64,000 nt of DNA from Thiocystis violascens DSM 198 (GCF_000227745.2 NC_018012.1:2650501-2714500); one strand, 5' to 3'. Shown: positions 19,148-29,091, numbered from the stretch's first letter. The notes: generated by a model from the letters alone, not told the origin. Numbers and translations are program-made.

Positions 19148-22100
19148 ATGAGCGCATTGATCGGTCCGAATCCATCCAACACGGCTCCTCGGCATGAAAC
19201 CTCATCGCAGACGCCCCCGTCGTCGCAACACCGCTTGGACGTGGTACACGAGTTCTCCGCCTTTGTGGCTGAGACGCTGGATCGGGAAAGTCTGCTTGAA
19301 GCGATCTTGGACAGTGCGTTGCGCTTGCCAGAGCTGGATGGAGGTGGGCTGTACTGGCGCGAGCCGAACGGCAGCTATCGGTTAGCGGTCAAACGGGGCC
19401 TCTCCGAGCGCTTCTTGGCCAAGGTCGACCGCCTGGCCGCGGATTCCCCGCAAGCGGACATCATCCGCCAGGGACAGTTGCGATGTAGCTGTACGTCCGC
19501 GCAGGATCCTTGCGCAGACGGGGCTCTTGTTCGGGAACCGGAGTTGATCGAAGAGGGCATCCATGCGTTGGTGGTCTTGCCCATCCATGCCGGTGGCGAA
19601 CCCCTCGCCTGTCTCAATCTGGCCAGCAGGCGATTCGGAGCGGTCGAACGCTCGACTGTGACCACGCTGGAGACGCTGGCCCGTCAGTTCACCCTGGCCT
19701 TAGAGCGTTCGCTGGCGCAGCTCGCGGCCACTGGGCAGCGGCAAAACCTCGAAGGATTGTTCGAGGCCATCACCGACTACCTGTTCGTGCTCGATTCGCA
19801 CGGGCGCATCCTGCACTACAACGCGGCGGTCGCCACCCTCGGTTACGGCGACCGCTTGCTCGGCAGTCCCATCTGGAGCATTTATCCATCCGAGACCCGC
19901 AACGAAACCAGGCGTCTGATCGCCGAGACGTTGGCCGGCGCGCGCGCGAGCTTCGCGTTGCCGCTCTTGACGGCCGATGGCAATCAGTTGATGGTGGATA
20001 CCCGTGCCGTGATGGGCCATTGGAACGGCCGGCCGGCCATCATCGAGGTCTCGCGCGATATCACCGCCGAGCAGGCGATGCAGGAAGCGTTGCGGGAGCG
20101 CGAGGAGATCTACAGCCTCATCTTCAATCAGGCGGGTGATGGGATCGAACTGACGGACGCCGAGACACTGCGCTTTGTCGAAGTCAACGATGCCTCCTGT
20201 CGTCTCCTGGGCTACACGCGCGAAGAGCTGCTGGGGATGACCCTGTTCGACATCCGGGCCGACCTGGACGCAGCCAGCTTTCGCGAGTTCGCGACGCAGG
20301 TGCTCGCCACCACGGGCCAGATCCGCTTCGACGGCAAGCACCGTCGCAAGGACGGCGCCCTGCTCGATGTCCAGGTCAGCGTTCAGGCCGTGCATCTGCG
20401 CGGTCGCGACTGTTTCATCGGCGTCTGGCGCGATATCACGTCCGAGAAAGCCGCCCAGGTCGCCTTGGCCAATGAAACCGAGTGGCGGCGTGCCCTCATC
20501 GAGCACTCGGGCGATGGCATCGCCATCTTCGAGCCCGCCTTTGGCATCCTCGAGGTCAACCCGCGTTTCGCCGAGATGCAGGGCTGCGCGCCGCAAGATC
20601 TCATCGGCCTGCACCCCTGGGATTTCAACGCCGACCTGAGCGAGGCGGATGTCCGCCGTGATTTTTCCGGCCATGTCCCGGAGATCAACGTCACCTTCGA
20701 AACCCGCCATCGACGTCAGGACGGCACGGTCTACGATGCCGAGGTGAGCCTGCGTGGGGTGGAGATCAACGGGCGCCAGATCGTGGTCAGCATCGCGCGC
20801 GATATCAGTGCGCGCAAGGCGCAGCAGCGCGCGCTGGAGGAGCGCGAGGCCCTGTTGGCGGCCATGTTCGACCAGGTTGGCGTCGGCATCGATTTGCTGG
20901 ACTTGGAAACGCTCCGCTTCGTCAAGTTCAATCGCACCTCGCATACCCTGCTCGGCTACAGCGCGACGGAGTTCTCCGAGCTGCGGTTGCCGGACATTCT
21001 GGCATCGCCCGTCGAGGTCTTCGAGCGCGTCTTCCAAGAGACCAACGCTGAGCTGAGGTCAGGCAAGGCCGTCATCCGGGAGGTCAAGAACCGGCGGCGG
21101 GACGGCCGCGTGATTGATGGTCTGGTGAACCTGCGCTTGATCCATCTTGGGGGGCGAGAGCACGTTCTCGCCGTCCGGAATGACATCACCCGGCAGAAGG
21201 CAATCGAGGCGGAGCTCGCGCGTCGCGATGAAATACTTGCAGCGGTGGCGAATCTGTCTCTGCTCTTTCTGAGGTGCAGCCAATGGACCGAGGTCATGGA
21301 CGACGCGCTTGGACAGCTCGGCGTCGCGGCGCGGGTCAGTCGTGCCTATCTCTTCGAGCGCATCGTCGATGCGGATGGTTGTCCTCGGTGTCGCCAGTGT
21401 TTCGAGTGGTGTGCGGTTGGAGTCGAGCCGCAAATCAGCAATCCCCGCGATCAGAACTTCGCTTGGCAAGCACATGGGCTACTCAATTGGTATGACACCC
21501 TCAGCGGCGGCGAGCCCGTTTCCGCCCGCCGAGCGACCTATTCGGCTGCGGAGCGGGCGCTTCTCGAGCCCCAAGGCGTCCATTCCATCCTCCTAGTTCC
21601 GCTGTTCACCAATGGCGTTTTCCTCGGCTTTCTTGGATTCGACGACTGCGAGGAGGAACGTGAGTGGTCGCTCGCGGAGATCGCCGCGCTACGATCGTCG
21701 GCCGGCGTCATCTGTGCCGCGGCAGAGAAGGCGGAGGTCCAACGGCAACTCGTGGAGCGAGAACGGCGCTATACCCTCGCGACGGACGCTGGAAAGATCG
21801 GCGTATGGGAATGGGATCTGCGAACTGGCCAGGTACTCATCGACGCGGTCTTCAACCAGAGTTTGGGTTACAGCGCCGTCGAAACGGTGAAGAGCCTCGA
21901 TCGATGGCTGGATCTCGTTCACCCCGACGATCGCAAAACCGCGGTGGCCATTCGACTGGGGGTCGAGCAACACAAGATTTTTACGTTCGACGAAGTCCTA
22001 CGGATCGCCTCCCCAGACGGGCGCATTCTGAGCCTGGCATTTCGAGGAAGCCTGATGCGAGATCGCGCGGGAAGGAGCGTCAAGGTGTTTGGCACCGCCA

Positions 22101-23176
22101 TCGATCTGACGGAAAGATATCGGATGGAGGACGACCTGAAGCGGGCCAACGAAGAATGGTCGAAGACGTTCGACACCGTCCCGGACGCGATCGCGATCAT
22201 GGACAAGGAAGGTCGGCTCATCAAGACCAATCGAGCCTACGCGGAGCAAGGTGCCCCATGGATCGAAGATCTTCTGCACAGATTGCACTTCAACAGGTAC
22301 GACGACACTCGGCCCGAGGGCGACCTCCGGAAGTGTTCGCGGAATGAGCGAGTCGACGTCACGGAAATCGCTGAAGACGCTTCGGCTGGTCTCTTTCGCA
22401 TCACGACCTCAAGGTTGTATGACGACCAAGGCGGCTTGCGCAGCAGCGTCCATGTGATCCACGACATCACCGACCGTCAACGGGCCGAGCAGGCTCGCCT
22501 GGCTCGCCTCGAGGAGCAGCGAGACGTGCTGGTCCGAGAGGTTCACCACCGGATCAAGAACCACCTGCAAGGGCTCGTGGGGCTTCTGACGCAGAGCCTC
22601 GGCGAGCCTCGGGGCGGCTCCAGCGAAACGATCGACAAGGCCATTGCCCAGGTTAAATCCATCGCGGCGGTCTATGGGCTGCAAAGCCGCGAAGCGGGCG
22701 CGGACGTTTGTTTTATGGAGATGCTCGAGGCGATTCTGTGCAACGCTAGGGCATTGAGCGCGATTCCGATGGTGCTGAGCGGTGGGGGCACAGACATGGA
22801 GTCATTGATCGCCCGCGATAAGGCAGTGGCACTCGCCCTCGTCATCAATGAATTGCTTCAGAATGCGCTAAAATGGAGCACGCTTGGATCGAACAGCGAA
22901 TCCGTGCGGGTGACTTGCGGAGACGAGGACGGCTCGATCCGTTTGACCCTCACCAACCCCGGCGTACTATCCAAGGATTTCGATTTCGGGGCTGGACGCG
23001 GGCTTGGCATTGGGCTCGAACTCGTGCGCGACATGCTCCCGCGGCAGGGTGCCGCCCTGACCATCGATCAAACCGATGGCCGTGTGATCGCTGTCTTGGT
23101 CGTGCGGCCGCCGCTACTTGTCGCAAGGAAGCCACTCACAGTGATGAACATGACGTTCGGAGTAAAAAACAAATGA
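19148..23176 (+). CDS. Multi-PAS/GAF histidine kinase, HisKA_2 type, partner of an ANTAR regulator
   Basis: 1342 residues, with no convincing transmembrane helix, so probably cytoplasmic. Order: GAF (about 20-185), four PAS domains (about 195-690; repeated REREEIYSLIFNQAGDGIE-like starts and W/ARDIT ends), a second GAF (about 695-860), two more PAS domains (about 865-1115), then HisKA_2 with VREVHHRIKNHLQGL (His near 1131) and an HATPase domain with LVINELLQNALKW and GRGLGIGLELV. The start ATG follows AGGG. It overlaps the ANTAR regulator by 4 nt (ATGA), so they should form a cognate pair. HisKA_2 kinases paired with ANTAR proteins are known from ethanolamine (EutW/EutV) and nitrate-type control. 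The ligand is unknown; Cys-rich CPRCRQCFEWC in GAF2 is a possible metal or redox site. Confidence 0.9.
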   Translation: MSALIGPNPSNTAPRHETSSQTPPSSQHRLDVVHEFSAFVAETLDRESLLEAILDSALRLPELDGGGLYWREPNGSYRLAVKRGLSERFLAKVDRLAADSPQADIIRQGQLRCSCTSAQDPCADGALVREPELIEEGIHALVVLPIHAGGEPLACLNLASRRFGAVERSTVTTLETLARQFTLALERSLAQLAATGQRQNLEGLFEAITDYLFVLDSHGRILHYNAAVATLGYGDRLLGSPIWSIYPSETRNETRRLIAETLAGARASFALPLLTADGNQLMVDTRAVMGHWNGRPAIIEVSRDITAEQAMQEALREREEIYSLIFNQAGDGIELTDAETLRFVEVNDASCRLLGYTREELLGMTLFDIRADLDAASFREFATQVLATTGQIRFDGKHRRKDGALLDVQVSVQAVHLRGRDCFIGVWRDITSEKAAQVALANETEWRRALIEHSGDGIAIFEPAFGILEVNPRFAEMQGCAPQDLIGLHPWDFNADLSEADVRRDFSGHVPEINVTFETRHRRQDGTVYDAEVSLRGVEINGRQIVVSIARDISARKAQQRALEEREALLAAMFDQVGVGIDLLDLETLRFVKFNRTSHTLLGYSATEFSELRLPDILASPVEVFERVFQETNAELRSGKAVIREVKNRRRDGRVIDGLVNLRLIHLGGREHVLAVRNDITRQKAIEAELARRDEILAAVANLSLLFLRCSQWTEVMDDALGQLGVAARVSRAYLFERIVDADGCPRCRQCFEWCAVGVEPQISNPRDQNFAWQAHGLLNWYDTLSGGEPVSARRATYSAAERALLEPQGVHSILLVPLFTNGVFLGFLGFDDCEEEREWSLAEIAALRSSAGVICAAAEKAEVQRQLVERERRYTLATDAGKIGVWEWDLRTGQVLIDAVFNQSLGYSAVETVKSLDRWLDLVHPDDRKTAVAIRLGVEQHKIFTFDEVLRIASPDGRILSLAFRGSLMRDRAGRSVKVFGTAIDLTERYRMEDDLKRANEEWSKTFDTVPDAIAIMDKEGRLIKTNRAYAEQGAPWIEDLLHRLHFNRYDDTRPEGDLRKCSRNERVDVTEIAEDASAGLFRITTSRLYDDQGGLRSSVHVIHDITDRQRAEQARLARLEEQRDVLVREVHHRIKNHLQGLVGLLTQSLGEPRGGSSETIDKAIAQVKSIAAVYGLQSREAGADVCFMEMLEAILCNARALSAIPMVLSGGGTDMESLIARDKAVALALVINELLQNALKWSTLGSNSESVRVTCGDEDGSIRLTLTNPGVLSKDFDFGAGRGLGIGLELVRDMLPRQGAALTIDQTDGRVIAVLVVRPPLLVARKPLTVMNMTFGVKNK

Positions 23177-23844
23177 AGACACCGACGCTCTTACTGGTGG
23201 ACGATGACGAGGTTGTCCTAGCGACCTTTGGGAGGGGATTGCGGGATGCTGGTTTCGCGGTGAAGTTGGCCAGCTCTGGCGCCGAGGCGCTGATGACGGC
23301 ACGGAGAGCGTCGCCCGATCTGGCGATTCTGGATCTGCGGATGCCCGAGATCTCAGGCACCGAGACCGCGGCCCTGATGCGGGAGATCGGTATCCCCGTC
23401 ATCTTTCTGTCCGCCTACGACGACCATGAGTCTGTGGCGGAAGCCGCGCGCCAGGGCGCTCTCGGCTATCTGATCAAGCCCATCGATGTGGCCCGTGCGC
23501 TCCCCACGATCAAGACGGCCCTAGAGCGCGCATGCGAAATCCGAGAGCTGGCGAGACAGAAAGATCGCCTGACCGCAGCGGTCGGAACCGGTCGTGTGGT
23601 CAACGTGGCCATCGGGATCCTGATGGAGCGACACCGCATGGACCACCAGGAGGCGTTCGAAGTGATGCGCGAACGCTCGCGCAGAGAGCGCCGTAAGATC
23701 CGCGAGGTCGCCAGCGACGTTCTGGATGCCTGTTCTCTCGTCAACGCGCTCGGTCCACGCGAGAGGCCAAGCGACGGCGATGAGGCGGCCCCCACCGGAC
23801 CTGCCGAACGCAAGCTCGGCAGGCCGGACCAAAGGTTTGCATGA
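23173..23844 (+). CDS. Response regulator with ANTAR RNA-binding domain
   Basis: 223 residues. Receiver domain at residues 1-120 with the acidic pair VDDDE and phospho-acceptor Asp54 (AILDLRMPE), plus FLSAYDD and YLIKPID. The ANTAR antiterminator domain follows (about 135-195: KDRLTAAVGTGRVVNVAIG, ILMERHRMDHQEAFEVMRE, RRERRKIREVASDVL). ANTAR proteins bind paired hexaloop hairpins in RNA leaders and prevent termination, so this regulator probably acts after transcription start. Coupled to the kinase by an ATGA overlap. The 255-nt gap downstream contains hairpins that could be its own target. The C-terminal 30 residues are a charged tail. Confidence 0.93.
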   Translation: MKTPTLLLVDDDEVVLATFGRGLRDAGFAVKLASSGAEALMTARRASPDLAILDLRMPEISGTETAALMREIGIPVIFLSAYDDHESVAEAARQGALGYLIKPIDVARALPTIKTALERACEIRELARQKDRLTAAVGTGRVVNVAIGILMERHRMDHQEAFEVMRERSRRERRKIREVASDVLDACSLVNALGPRERPSDGDEAAPTGPAERKLGRPDQRFA

Positions 23845-24099
23845 CCCGTCTGGATTGTTCGCTTCATCAGGCCATACCGAGGATTGAAGCCTCGTGCCGC
23901 CAACATTTGCAATTGCAGATTCGGTTTATTACTCTAGCGCCGGGCGTGAGGACTCGAACTAGAAAGTCCTCGCAATACCCTCTGACGCAATACCCTCTGA
24001 CACCCCTTGCCCCCGGGTGCAAACATCTCCAACGACCGCTCCGCCCCCGCGGCCCACATCCCTTGCAGCGCTCGCGGCAATTGGGTCGAGGATGCGGCC
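23845..24099 (+). promoter_or_regulatory. Leader with two hairpins and a tandem 15-nt repeat between the ANTAR gene and the chemoreceptor gene
   Basis: Contains CGAGG-ATTGAAG-CCTCG (23878-23894), a stronger hairpin GTGAGGACT...AGTCCTCGC (23946-23973; 9 bp with one G-T pair, 10-nt loop), and two adjacent copies of CGCAATACCCTCTGA (23971-24000), the first overlapping the second hairpin by three bases. ANTAR targets are paired hairpins in leaders. The first loop has A at position 1 and G at position 4, as in the ANTAR hexaloop, but it is 7 nt and the two hairpins are about 50 nt apart. The regulatory assignment is therefore a hypothesis; the structure itself is seen directly. Confidence 0.4.
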
Positions 24100-25680
24100 G
24101 TGGTCCGTCTCATATCAGGTTTTTCCATCGGTGTCAGGCTGAGCGCGATCATCGTGATTGCGCTCCTTGGGGCCATCGCGATCGATGGCATCGCCGTTAC
24201 ACTGCTCTCCGATGCCCTGATCGGCGTTGGTCGGAGCCCGCTCGCCACGGAGGCGATTCAAGGACATCTGAGGCTCATTGCCGTCTGTGTGGCCGGACTG
24301 GCCGCTCTATTATGGTGGGCCGGTTGGCTGGTGACCCGCTCGATCACGGGGCCGCTCAATGAGCTGACACGTCTCCTCCAAGACGTCGTCGAGGATGGCA
24401 ATGTATACAGGGCGGTCGCTTTGGACCGGCATGGCGCGACAGGACCATTGGTCACGGCCGTGGATCACCTGCTCGAACATCTTCGGCGCTTTCTGGTGCG
24501 CGTGCAGGATCGCGTGACCGATCTGGCACTGTCCGGCGACGCACTCTCATCGGCCGGGCTTCGCGTATCGCACCAGATGTCGACGCTCGACGGAGAGACC
24601 AGTCAGGTTGCGACGGCGATGACCGAGATGTCGGCTTCCGCCGAAGAAGTCGCCCGCAATGTCGAAACGGCGGCCGAGCATTCGCGCACGGCGGTCGCTC
24701 GGGCACATACGGGAAGTGAACTCGTTGGGCGCAGCCAGGTCGCCATCGGGAAACTCGCCGAAGACGTCCGCGACGCCAGCGAACGCACCCGTCAATTGGC
24801 CGAGGACGCCGAAAACATCCGCTCGATCGTCGATGTGATCAGGGGCATTGCCGAGCAGACCAATCTCTTGGCCCTCAATGCGGCCATCGAGGCCGCGCGG
24901 GCCGGCGAGGGTGGCCGGGGATTTGCGATCGTCGCGAGTGAAGTTCGCGCGCTGGCCGAGCGAACGCAGGCATCCACCAATGAGATCCAGCGACGGATCG
25001 AGCATCTGAACCTCGGAGTTCAGGATACCCTCGGCGTCATGCAGAGGTGTCTCGATCGAACGGGCCAAAGTCAGCAACGCGCCTTGGAGGCGCGCGAGGC
25101 GCTCGACTCCATTACGACCGCCGCAACGACGATCAGCACGCTCAACGGCGAGATCGCCAGCGCGGCCCTTGAGCAGAGCATGGTCTCCGAAGACATCAAC
25201 AGAAATATCGTGAACATCAGCGCGATCGCGGGAACGACCGCCGAGCTTGCGGAAGCGTCGTCGAAACAGAACAGCCAGTTTGGCTCAATCCTGTCAGATC
25301 TCATCGAAACGCTCGGCGCGCTCCATGCGGGCGACAACTGGCATTACCAGCTCGCGGCGGCCAAGACCTCTCACCTGCTATGGAAGATTCGGGTGAGGGC
25401 CTTCCTCGATGGACATCTCGCGCTGGCGAGCGAAGAAGCCGTCTCTCATCACGAGTGCAAATTTGGGCGTTGGTTCGATAGCTTGGCGGCGAATACGATA
25501 CCGCCGAGCCTCGCTCGGGCAATGAAACCTCATGAGCACTTGCACAATCTCGTGCGCCAGATCATTCAGCTCAAGCAAACGGGCTACACGAGCGAGGCGG
25601 AGCGTCTATTCGCCGAGCTTGACGAGGTCTCCGGCGTCATTCTCGAGCGACTCGATGAGGGAGGGGCTACACCAAAATGA
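24100..25680 (+). CDS. Methyl-accepting chemotaxis protein with C-terminal CZB zinc-binding domain
   Basis: 526 residues from a GTG at 24100 with GAGGA 8 nt upstream; a TTG at 24007 would add 31 poorly supported residues. Two close transmembrane helices (about 8-32 and 60-80) with almost no periplasmic sensor, a HAMP region (to about 130), and the MCP signalling domain with the hairpin tip [20 protein letters not shown] (about 248-267). A CZB domain follows (about 410-526: a His near [15 protein letters not shown] near 450, HEHLHNL near 475). CZB domains bind zinc through a 3-His/1-Cys site and sense zinc or hypochlorous acid in the cytoplasm. With no ligand domain outside, this receptor should sense inside the cell. 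It overlaps the next gene by 4 nt. Confidence 0.92.
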   Translation: MVRLISGFSIGVRLSAIIVIALLGAIAIDGIAVTLLSDALIGVGRSPLATEAIQGHLRLIAVCVAGLAALLWWAGWLVTRSITGPLNELTRLLQDVVEDGNVYRAVALDRHGATGPLVTAVDHLLEHLRRFLVRVQDRVTDLALSGDALSSAGLRVSHQMSTLDGETSQVATAMTEMSASAEEVARNVETAAEHSRTAVARAHTGSELVGRSQVAIGKLAEDVRDASERTRQLAEDAENIRSIVDVIRGIAEQTNLLALNAAIEAARAGEGGRGFAIVASEVRALAERTQASTNEIQRRIEHLNLGVQDTLGVMQRCLDRTGQSQQRALEAREALDSITTAATTISTLNGEIASAALEQSMVSEDINRNIVNISAIAGTTAELAEASSKQNSQFGSILSDLIETLGALHAGDNWHYQLAAAKTSHLLWKIRVRAFLDGHLALASEEAVSHHECKFGRWFDSLAANTIPPSLARAMKPHEHLHNLVRQIIQLKQTGYTSEAERLFAELDEVSGVILERLDEGGATPK

Positions 25681-27755
25681 CCGAGCATCTGCGTGTGACT
25701 GCACGTGTGTTCTCGCACATGCGCGAGGCGGTCGTCATCACGGACGCGCTCGGCACCATCCTGGAGATCAACGCGGCCTTCACTACCATCACCGGCTATA
25801 CCCGCGAAGAAGTGCTTGGCAAGACACCGCGCCTGCTTCGCTCTGGCCGCCATGATCCGGCGTTCTATGCGGCGATGTGGCAAGAGCTGCTCACGCTAGG
25901 ATATTGGAGTGGCGAGATCTGGAACCGCGACAAGCGCGGCGAAATCCATCCCGCGCGTCTGACCATCAGTGCGCTGCACGACGCCCAAGGCTGGGCACAT
26001 CGCTACGTCGGACTCTTCTCGGACATCCGGGCGCAGAAGGCCTATGAGCAGCACCTCGAGCATATTGCCTATCACGACGCGCTGACCGGGCTGCCGAATC
26101 GGGTTCTGCTGTCGGACCGGCTGCTTCAAGGCATGGCGCAGGTCAAGCGGCGCGGACAACGTCTCGCGCTCATCTACCTGGATTTGGACGGATTCAAAAC
26201 GGTCAACGACAGCCATGGCCATGACGTCGGCGATCAACTGCTGATCGCCCTGGCGCATCGGCTCGGGCGCGTTTTGCGACAAGGGGATACGCTGGCCCGC
26301 CTGGGTGGCGACGAATTCATCGCCGTCCTCATGGATCTGGACGACGGCGAGGAGGAGAGCGCGCCATTCCTTAGGCGCTTGCTCGACGCCGCGTCGCAGC
26401 CGGTTCAACTCGATGAGGCCGTACTGCAGATCTCCGCCAGCCTGGGCGTGACGCACTACCCCCAAGTGGAAAACGTCGACGCTGACCAGTTGATCCGGCA
26501 GGCCGATCAAGCCATGTACCAAGCGAAGCTCGCGGGCAAGAACCGCTTCCATTGCTTCGATGCCGAGCACGCCTTCAACTTGAGAGGGCGCAATGAGAAC
26601 GTCAAGCGCATCCGCGAGGGGTTGCAGTGCTGCGAGTTCGTGCTGTTCTACCAGCCGAAAGTCAACATGCGCACGGGCGAAGTGGTTGGCGCGGAAGCCC
26701 TGATCCGCTGGCAACACCCGGAGCGCGGGCTGCTGCAACCGATCCAGTTTCTCCCTGCCATCGAGGGGCATCCATTGGCGCTCGAACTTGGAGAGTGGGT
26801 GATCGCCAGCGCGCTCGATCAGCTCCGTGCCTGGCACGCGGAGGGCTTGGCCATCTCGGGGAGCGTCAACGTCGGTGCCTGTCAGCTACAGCAGCGCGAT
26901 TTCGGCGAGCGGTTGGGGGCGCTGCTGGCGAGGCATCCCGATCTGCCGCCGGGCGCCCTCGAGATCGAGATCGTCGAAAGCAGTGCCTTGCATGACGTCG
27001 GCAAGGTGTCGGAGCTGATGCAGCAGTGCATCGCGCTCGGGGTGAACTTCGCGCTGGACGACTTCGGCACGGGCTACTCCTCCCTGACCTACCTCAAACG
27101 GCTCCCGGCGACCTCGCTCAAGATCGATCAAACGTTCGTGCGCGACATGCTCCAGGATCCCGATGACCTTTCCATCCTGGAGGGCGTGCTCGGCCTCGCC
27201 ATGGCCTTCCAGCGGCAGACCATCGCCGAAGGCGTGGAAACACTCGAGCAAGGCAGGCTCTTGCTGCAGCTAGGTTGCGAGCTTGCGCAGGGCTATGGAA
27301 TTGCGCGGCCAATGCCCGCGGGCGAGTTACCCGCCTGGGCAGCGCAGTGGCAGCCACACGCCTCTTGGACCACTACACGGCCAGTCAGCCGCTATGACCT
27401 GCCCATTGTTTTCGCGCAGGTCGAGCACGCGGCCTGGATCCGGGCCATCGACGACTTCCTGAGGCACGGCCTCGGGTCGCTCCCGGCCGTGCATCACCAC
27501 GAGTGCCGCTTTGGGCGCTGGCTGCGCGGCGAGGGTGAGCTGCGTCACGGCGCGAAGCTGGTCTTCGGGCTGCTCAAGGATGAGCACGAACGCCTGCATG
27601 CGCTTGCGGCAAGGCTCTGGTTGCACAGGGAGAATGGCCAGGATCAAAAGGTCGTCCACGGACTGGCCGAGCTACACGTCTTGGGGGGCACCCTTAGTGA
27701 GCGACTGGCGGCGCTCATTGGGCCAGACATCGGCGAGAGCGACCGCGCATACTGA
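25677..27755 (+). CDS. PAS-GGDEF-EAL protein with C-terminal CZB-like domain
   Basis: 692 residues. PAS (about 5-125), GGDEF with intact LARLGGDEF (about 208), EAL with GAEALIRW (about 340), [20 protein letters not shown] and EGVET, so both the diguanylate cyclase and c-di-GMP phosphodiesterase sites look complete. The last 115 residues contain [22 protein letters not shown] (near 607) and [12 protein letters not shown], the His/Cys pattern of a CZB domain, matching that of the chemoreceptor just upstream. Zinc-controlled diguanylate cyclases with a CZB domain (DgcZ type) are known, but there the domain is N-terminal and no EAL is present. Start ATG overlaps the receptor stop (ATGA). Confidence 0.92.
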   Translation: MTEHLRVTARVFSHMREAVVITDALGTILEINAAFTTITGYTREEVLGKTPRLLRSGRHDPAFYAAMWQELLTLGYWSGEIWNRDKRGEIHPARLTISALHDAQGWAHRYVGLFSDIRAQKAYEQHLEHIAYHDALTGLPNRVLLSDRLLQGMAQVKRRGQRLALIYLDLDGFKTVNDSHGHDVGDQLLIALAHRLGRVLRQGDTLARLGGDEFIAVLMDLDDGEEESAPFLRRLLDAASQPVQLDEAVLQISASLGVTHYPQVENVDADQLIRQADQAMYQAKLAGKNRFHCFDAEHAFNLRGRNENVKRIREGLQCCEFVLFYQPKVNMRTGEVVGAEALIRWQHPERGLLQPIQFLPAIEGHPLALELGEWVIASALDQLRAWHAEGLAISGSVNVGACQLQQRDFGERLGALLARHPDLPPGALEIEIVESSALHDVGKVSELMQQCIALGVNFALDDFGTGYSSLTYLKRLPATSLKIDQTFVRDMLQDPDDLSILEGVLGLAMAFQRQTIAEGVETLEQGRLLLQLGCELAQGYGIARPMPAGELPAWAAQWQPHASWTTTRPVSRYDLPIVFAQVEHAAWIRAIDDFLRHGLGSLPAVHHHECRFGRWLRGEGELRHGAKLVFGLLKDEHERLHALAARLWLHRENGQDQKVVHGLAELHVLGGTLSERLAALIGPDIGESDRAY

Positions 27756-28093
27756 CGGCCCGCCGAAACGCCCATGGGTCATTTCCTCCGTGCGCTGGCA
27801 TGCCTGCAGCCACCGGCCTCGCGAACTATCAACAGCGGCTCTCGCCACAGCGGCCTGAGCCCCCATCCCCGCGCTGACGGGTGAAACGCTTCTTCCGGCG
27901 CCTTCATCTGCTCGGCCCTCCGCGCTTGCGCGCAAAGAATTGCTACCGTAACGCCCCCCCGCTTCTTAATTCGGTATATATATTGCTTTCTTGAAAAACA
28001 AAACCATAGCAGCAATTTCTTATGTTGCAGTGCGGCATGAGCCTGCGTAGCATCGACTCCTAAATATAAGCCGTTCTTCATGAGGTTCTTAAG
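27756..28093. other. Intergenic, 338 nt, with an AT-rich block
   Basis: No gene can be supported. The first 180 nt are GC-rich. About 27960-28080 is strikingly AT-rich for this genome (TTAATTCGGTATATATATTG, TTGAAAAACAAAACC) and probably holds the promoter of the AhpD-like gene. No clear -35/-10 pair or terminator could be fixed. Confidence 0.4.
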
Positions 28094-28696
28094 GTGGCAG
28101 GTCAAGCAGCAGTCCGTGAATCCATCCAGGGGCAACCCTTCAACGACGTTCTCAACGAGCTCCATGCTCATACTTTTTCTGGTTCGCCGGGGGAATCCGA
28201 TCCCTTCACCTTGAGCGAGCTGGAGCGCGAGTACATCGCCTATGCGCTAGGGCTCTATTATCAGTGCGACCATTGCCTGCAATACCATGGGCGCGTCGTG
28301 GAGCGCGTGCGCAAGAAGATCGACGCCCCGAAATGGGAATGGCAGGATGAGATCCTGAAGGTCGTCCTGTTCTTGCGCACGAGCCGGGCCAACGTGTCCC
28401 CAATGGAGTGGGATGGCTGGATCGATGCCTGGAGACGCTTCGCGATCCGCATGCACCATCATCATGAAGGGCTTTCCTGCAACATCGCCTACGCGGTCGG
28501 CATTGCGCGCGCCGACGAGCATTTGATGGACATCGCGTTCGAGTCGCTGGGATCCACGTATCAGGACAATGCAACGCTCCTGGGCGTGATTCGCGATATC
28601 GATCGGGTCGTGGTCTTCATGAAGGCCGCGACCTCGAAGAATCGAACCGATCCTATCGTTCGGAGGCAGTTGAAGACGCGCGGCGTCCACGTCTGA
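28094..28696 (+). CDS. AhpD/carboxymuconolactone decarboxylase-like protein
   Basis: 200 residues from GTG at 28094, with GAGG 9 nt upstream. The AhpD/CMD active motif CxxCxxxH is present as CDHCLQYH (about residues 57-64) within an all-helical protein. Family members are peroxidase partners or thiol-redox proteins. The remainder (KKIDAPKWEWQDEILKV, HHHHEGLSCNIAYAVGIAR) is not familiar to me. It follows the CZB signalling genes by 338 nt on the same strand, which fits an oxidant-response theme, but co-regulation is only a guess. Confidence 0.7.
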   Translation: MAGQAAVRESIQGQPFNDVLNELHAHTFSGSPGESDPFTLSELEREYIAYALGLYYQCDHCLQYHGRVVERVRKKIDAPKWEWQDEILKVVLFLRTSRANVSPMEWDGWIDAWRRFAIRMHHHHEGLSCNIAYAVGIARADEHLMDIAFESLGSTYQDNATLLGVIRDIDRVVVFMKAATSKNRTDPIVRRQLKTRGVHV

Positions 28697-28763
28697 TCCG
28701 CCGATCGGAACGCTCCCCGGAACCGTCGGGAATAACGCCGGTTCCGGTCGGTCGATCGCTTTC

Positions 28764-28791
28764 TTGTCGGTTCGCGAGCAGGTGTCATACT
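28764..28791 (+). promoter_or_regulatory. Possible promoter of the 79-residue gene
   Basis: TTGTCG (28764-28769) and CATACT (28786-28791) with a 16-nt spacer, about 40 nt before a strong AGGAGG ribosome-binding site. Moderate match only. Confidence 0.3.
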
Positions 28792-28832
28792 GAGAAACGA
28801 AGGTTGAGTTCACCCATCGAGGAGGACGAACG

Positions 28833-29072
28833 ATGTTTCTCAAGCAGAGTTCCAGCGGAAAACTAGTCGAGGTCTTGAGTCAAAAAGACCTTTTCAATCC
28901 GATGCATCCGTTCATCGTCGGACGTTACCATGCCGGCGAGGAAGTGCAGGATCCGGAGCGATTCGAGAAGTGCGACCTTGTGTTTGTCTCGGACGAGTCC
29001 TTGCCGCGTTGCTGGACCGATGTGCATTATCGCGACGCAGCGGTCTATCGTCACGCCCAGAAAGCATCTTGA
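28833..29072 (+). CDS. Conserved small hypothetical protein
   Basis: 79 residues with a very strong ribosome-binding site (GAGGAGGACGAACG before ATG). MFLKQSSSGKLVEVLSQKDL ... FIVGRYHAGEEVQDPE ... RCWTDVHYRD is a pattern I associate with small proteins of related gammaproteobacteria, sometimes mislabelled acetyltransferase; no function is known. It is monocistronic: a promoter candidate lies upstream and a strong hairpin downstream. Confidence 0.75.
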   Translation: MFLKQSSSGKLVEVLSQKDLFNPMHPFIVGRYHAGEEVQDPERFEKCDLVFVSDESLPRCWTDVHYRDAAVYRHAQKAS

Positions 29073-29091
29073 AACGAGGCGTTTCAACGCA

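Noticed and set aside
23971..24000. Two adjacent 15-nt repeats considered as a CRISPR start
   Set aside because: Only two copies with no spacer between them and no cas gene in the window.
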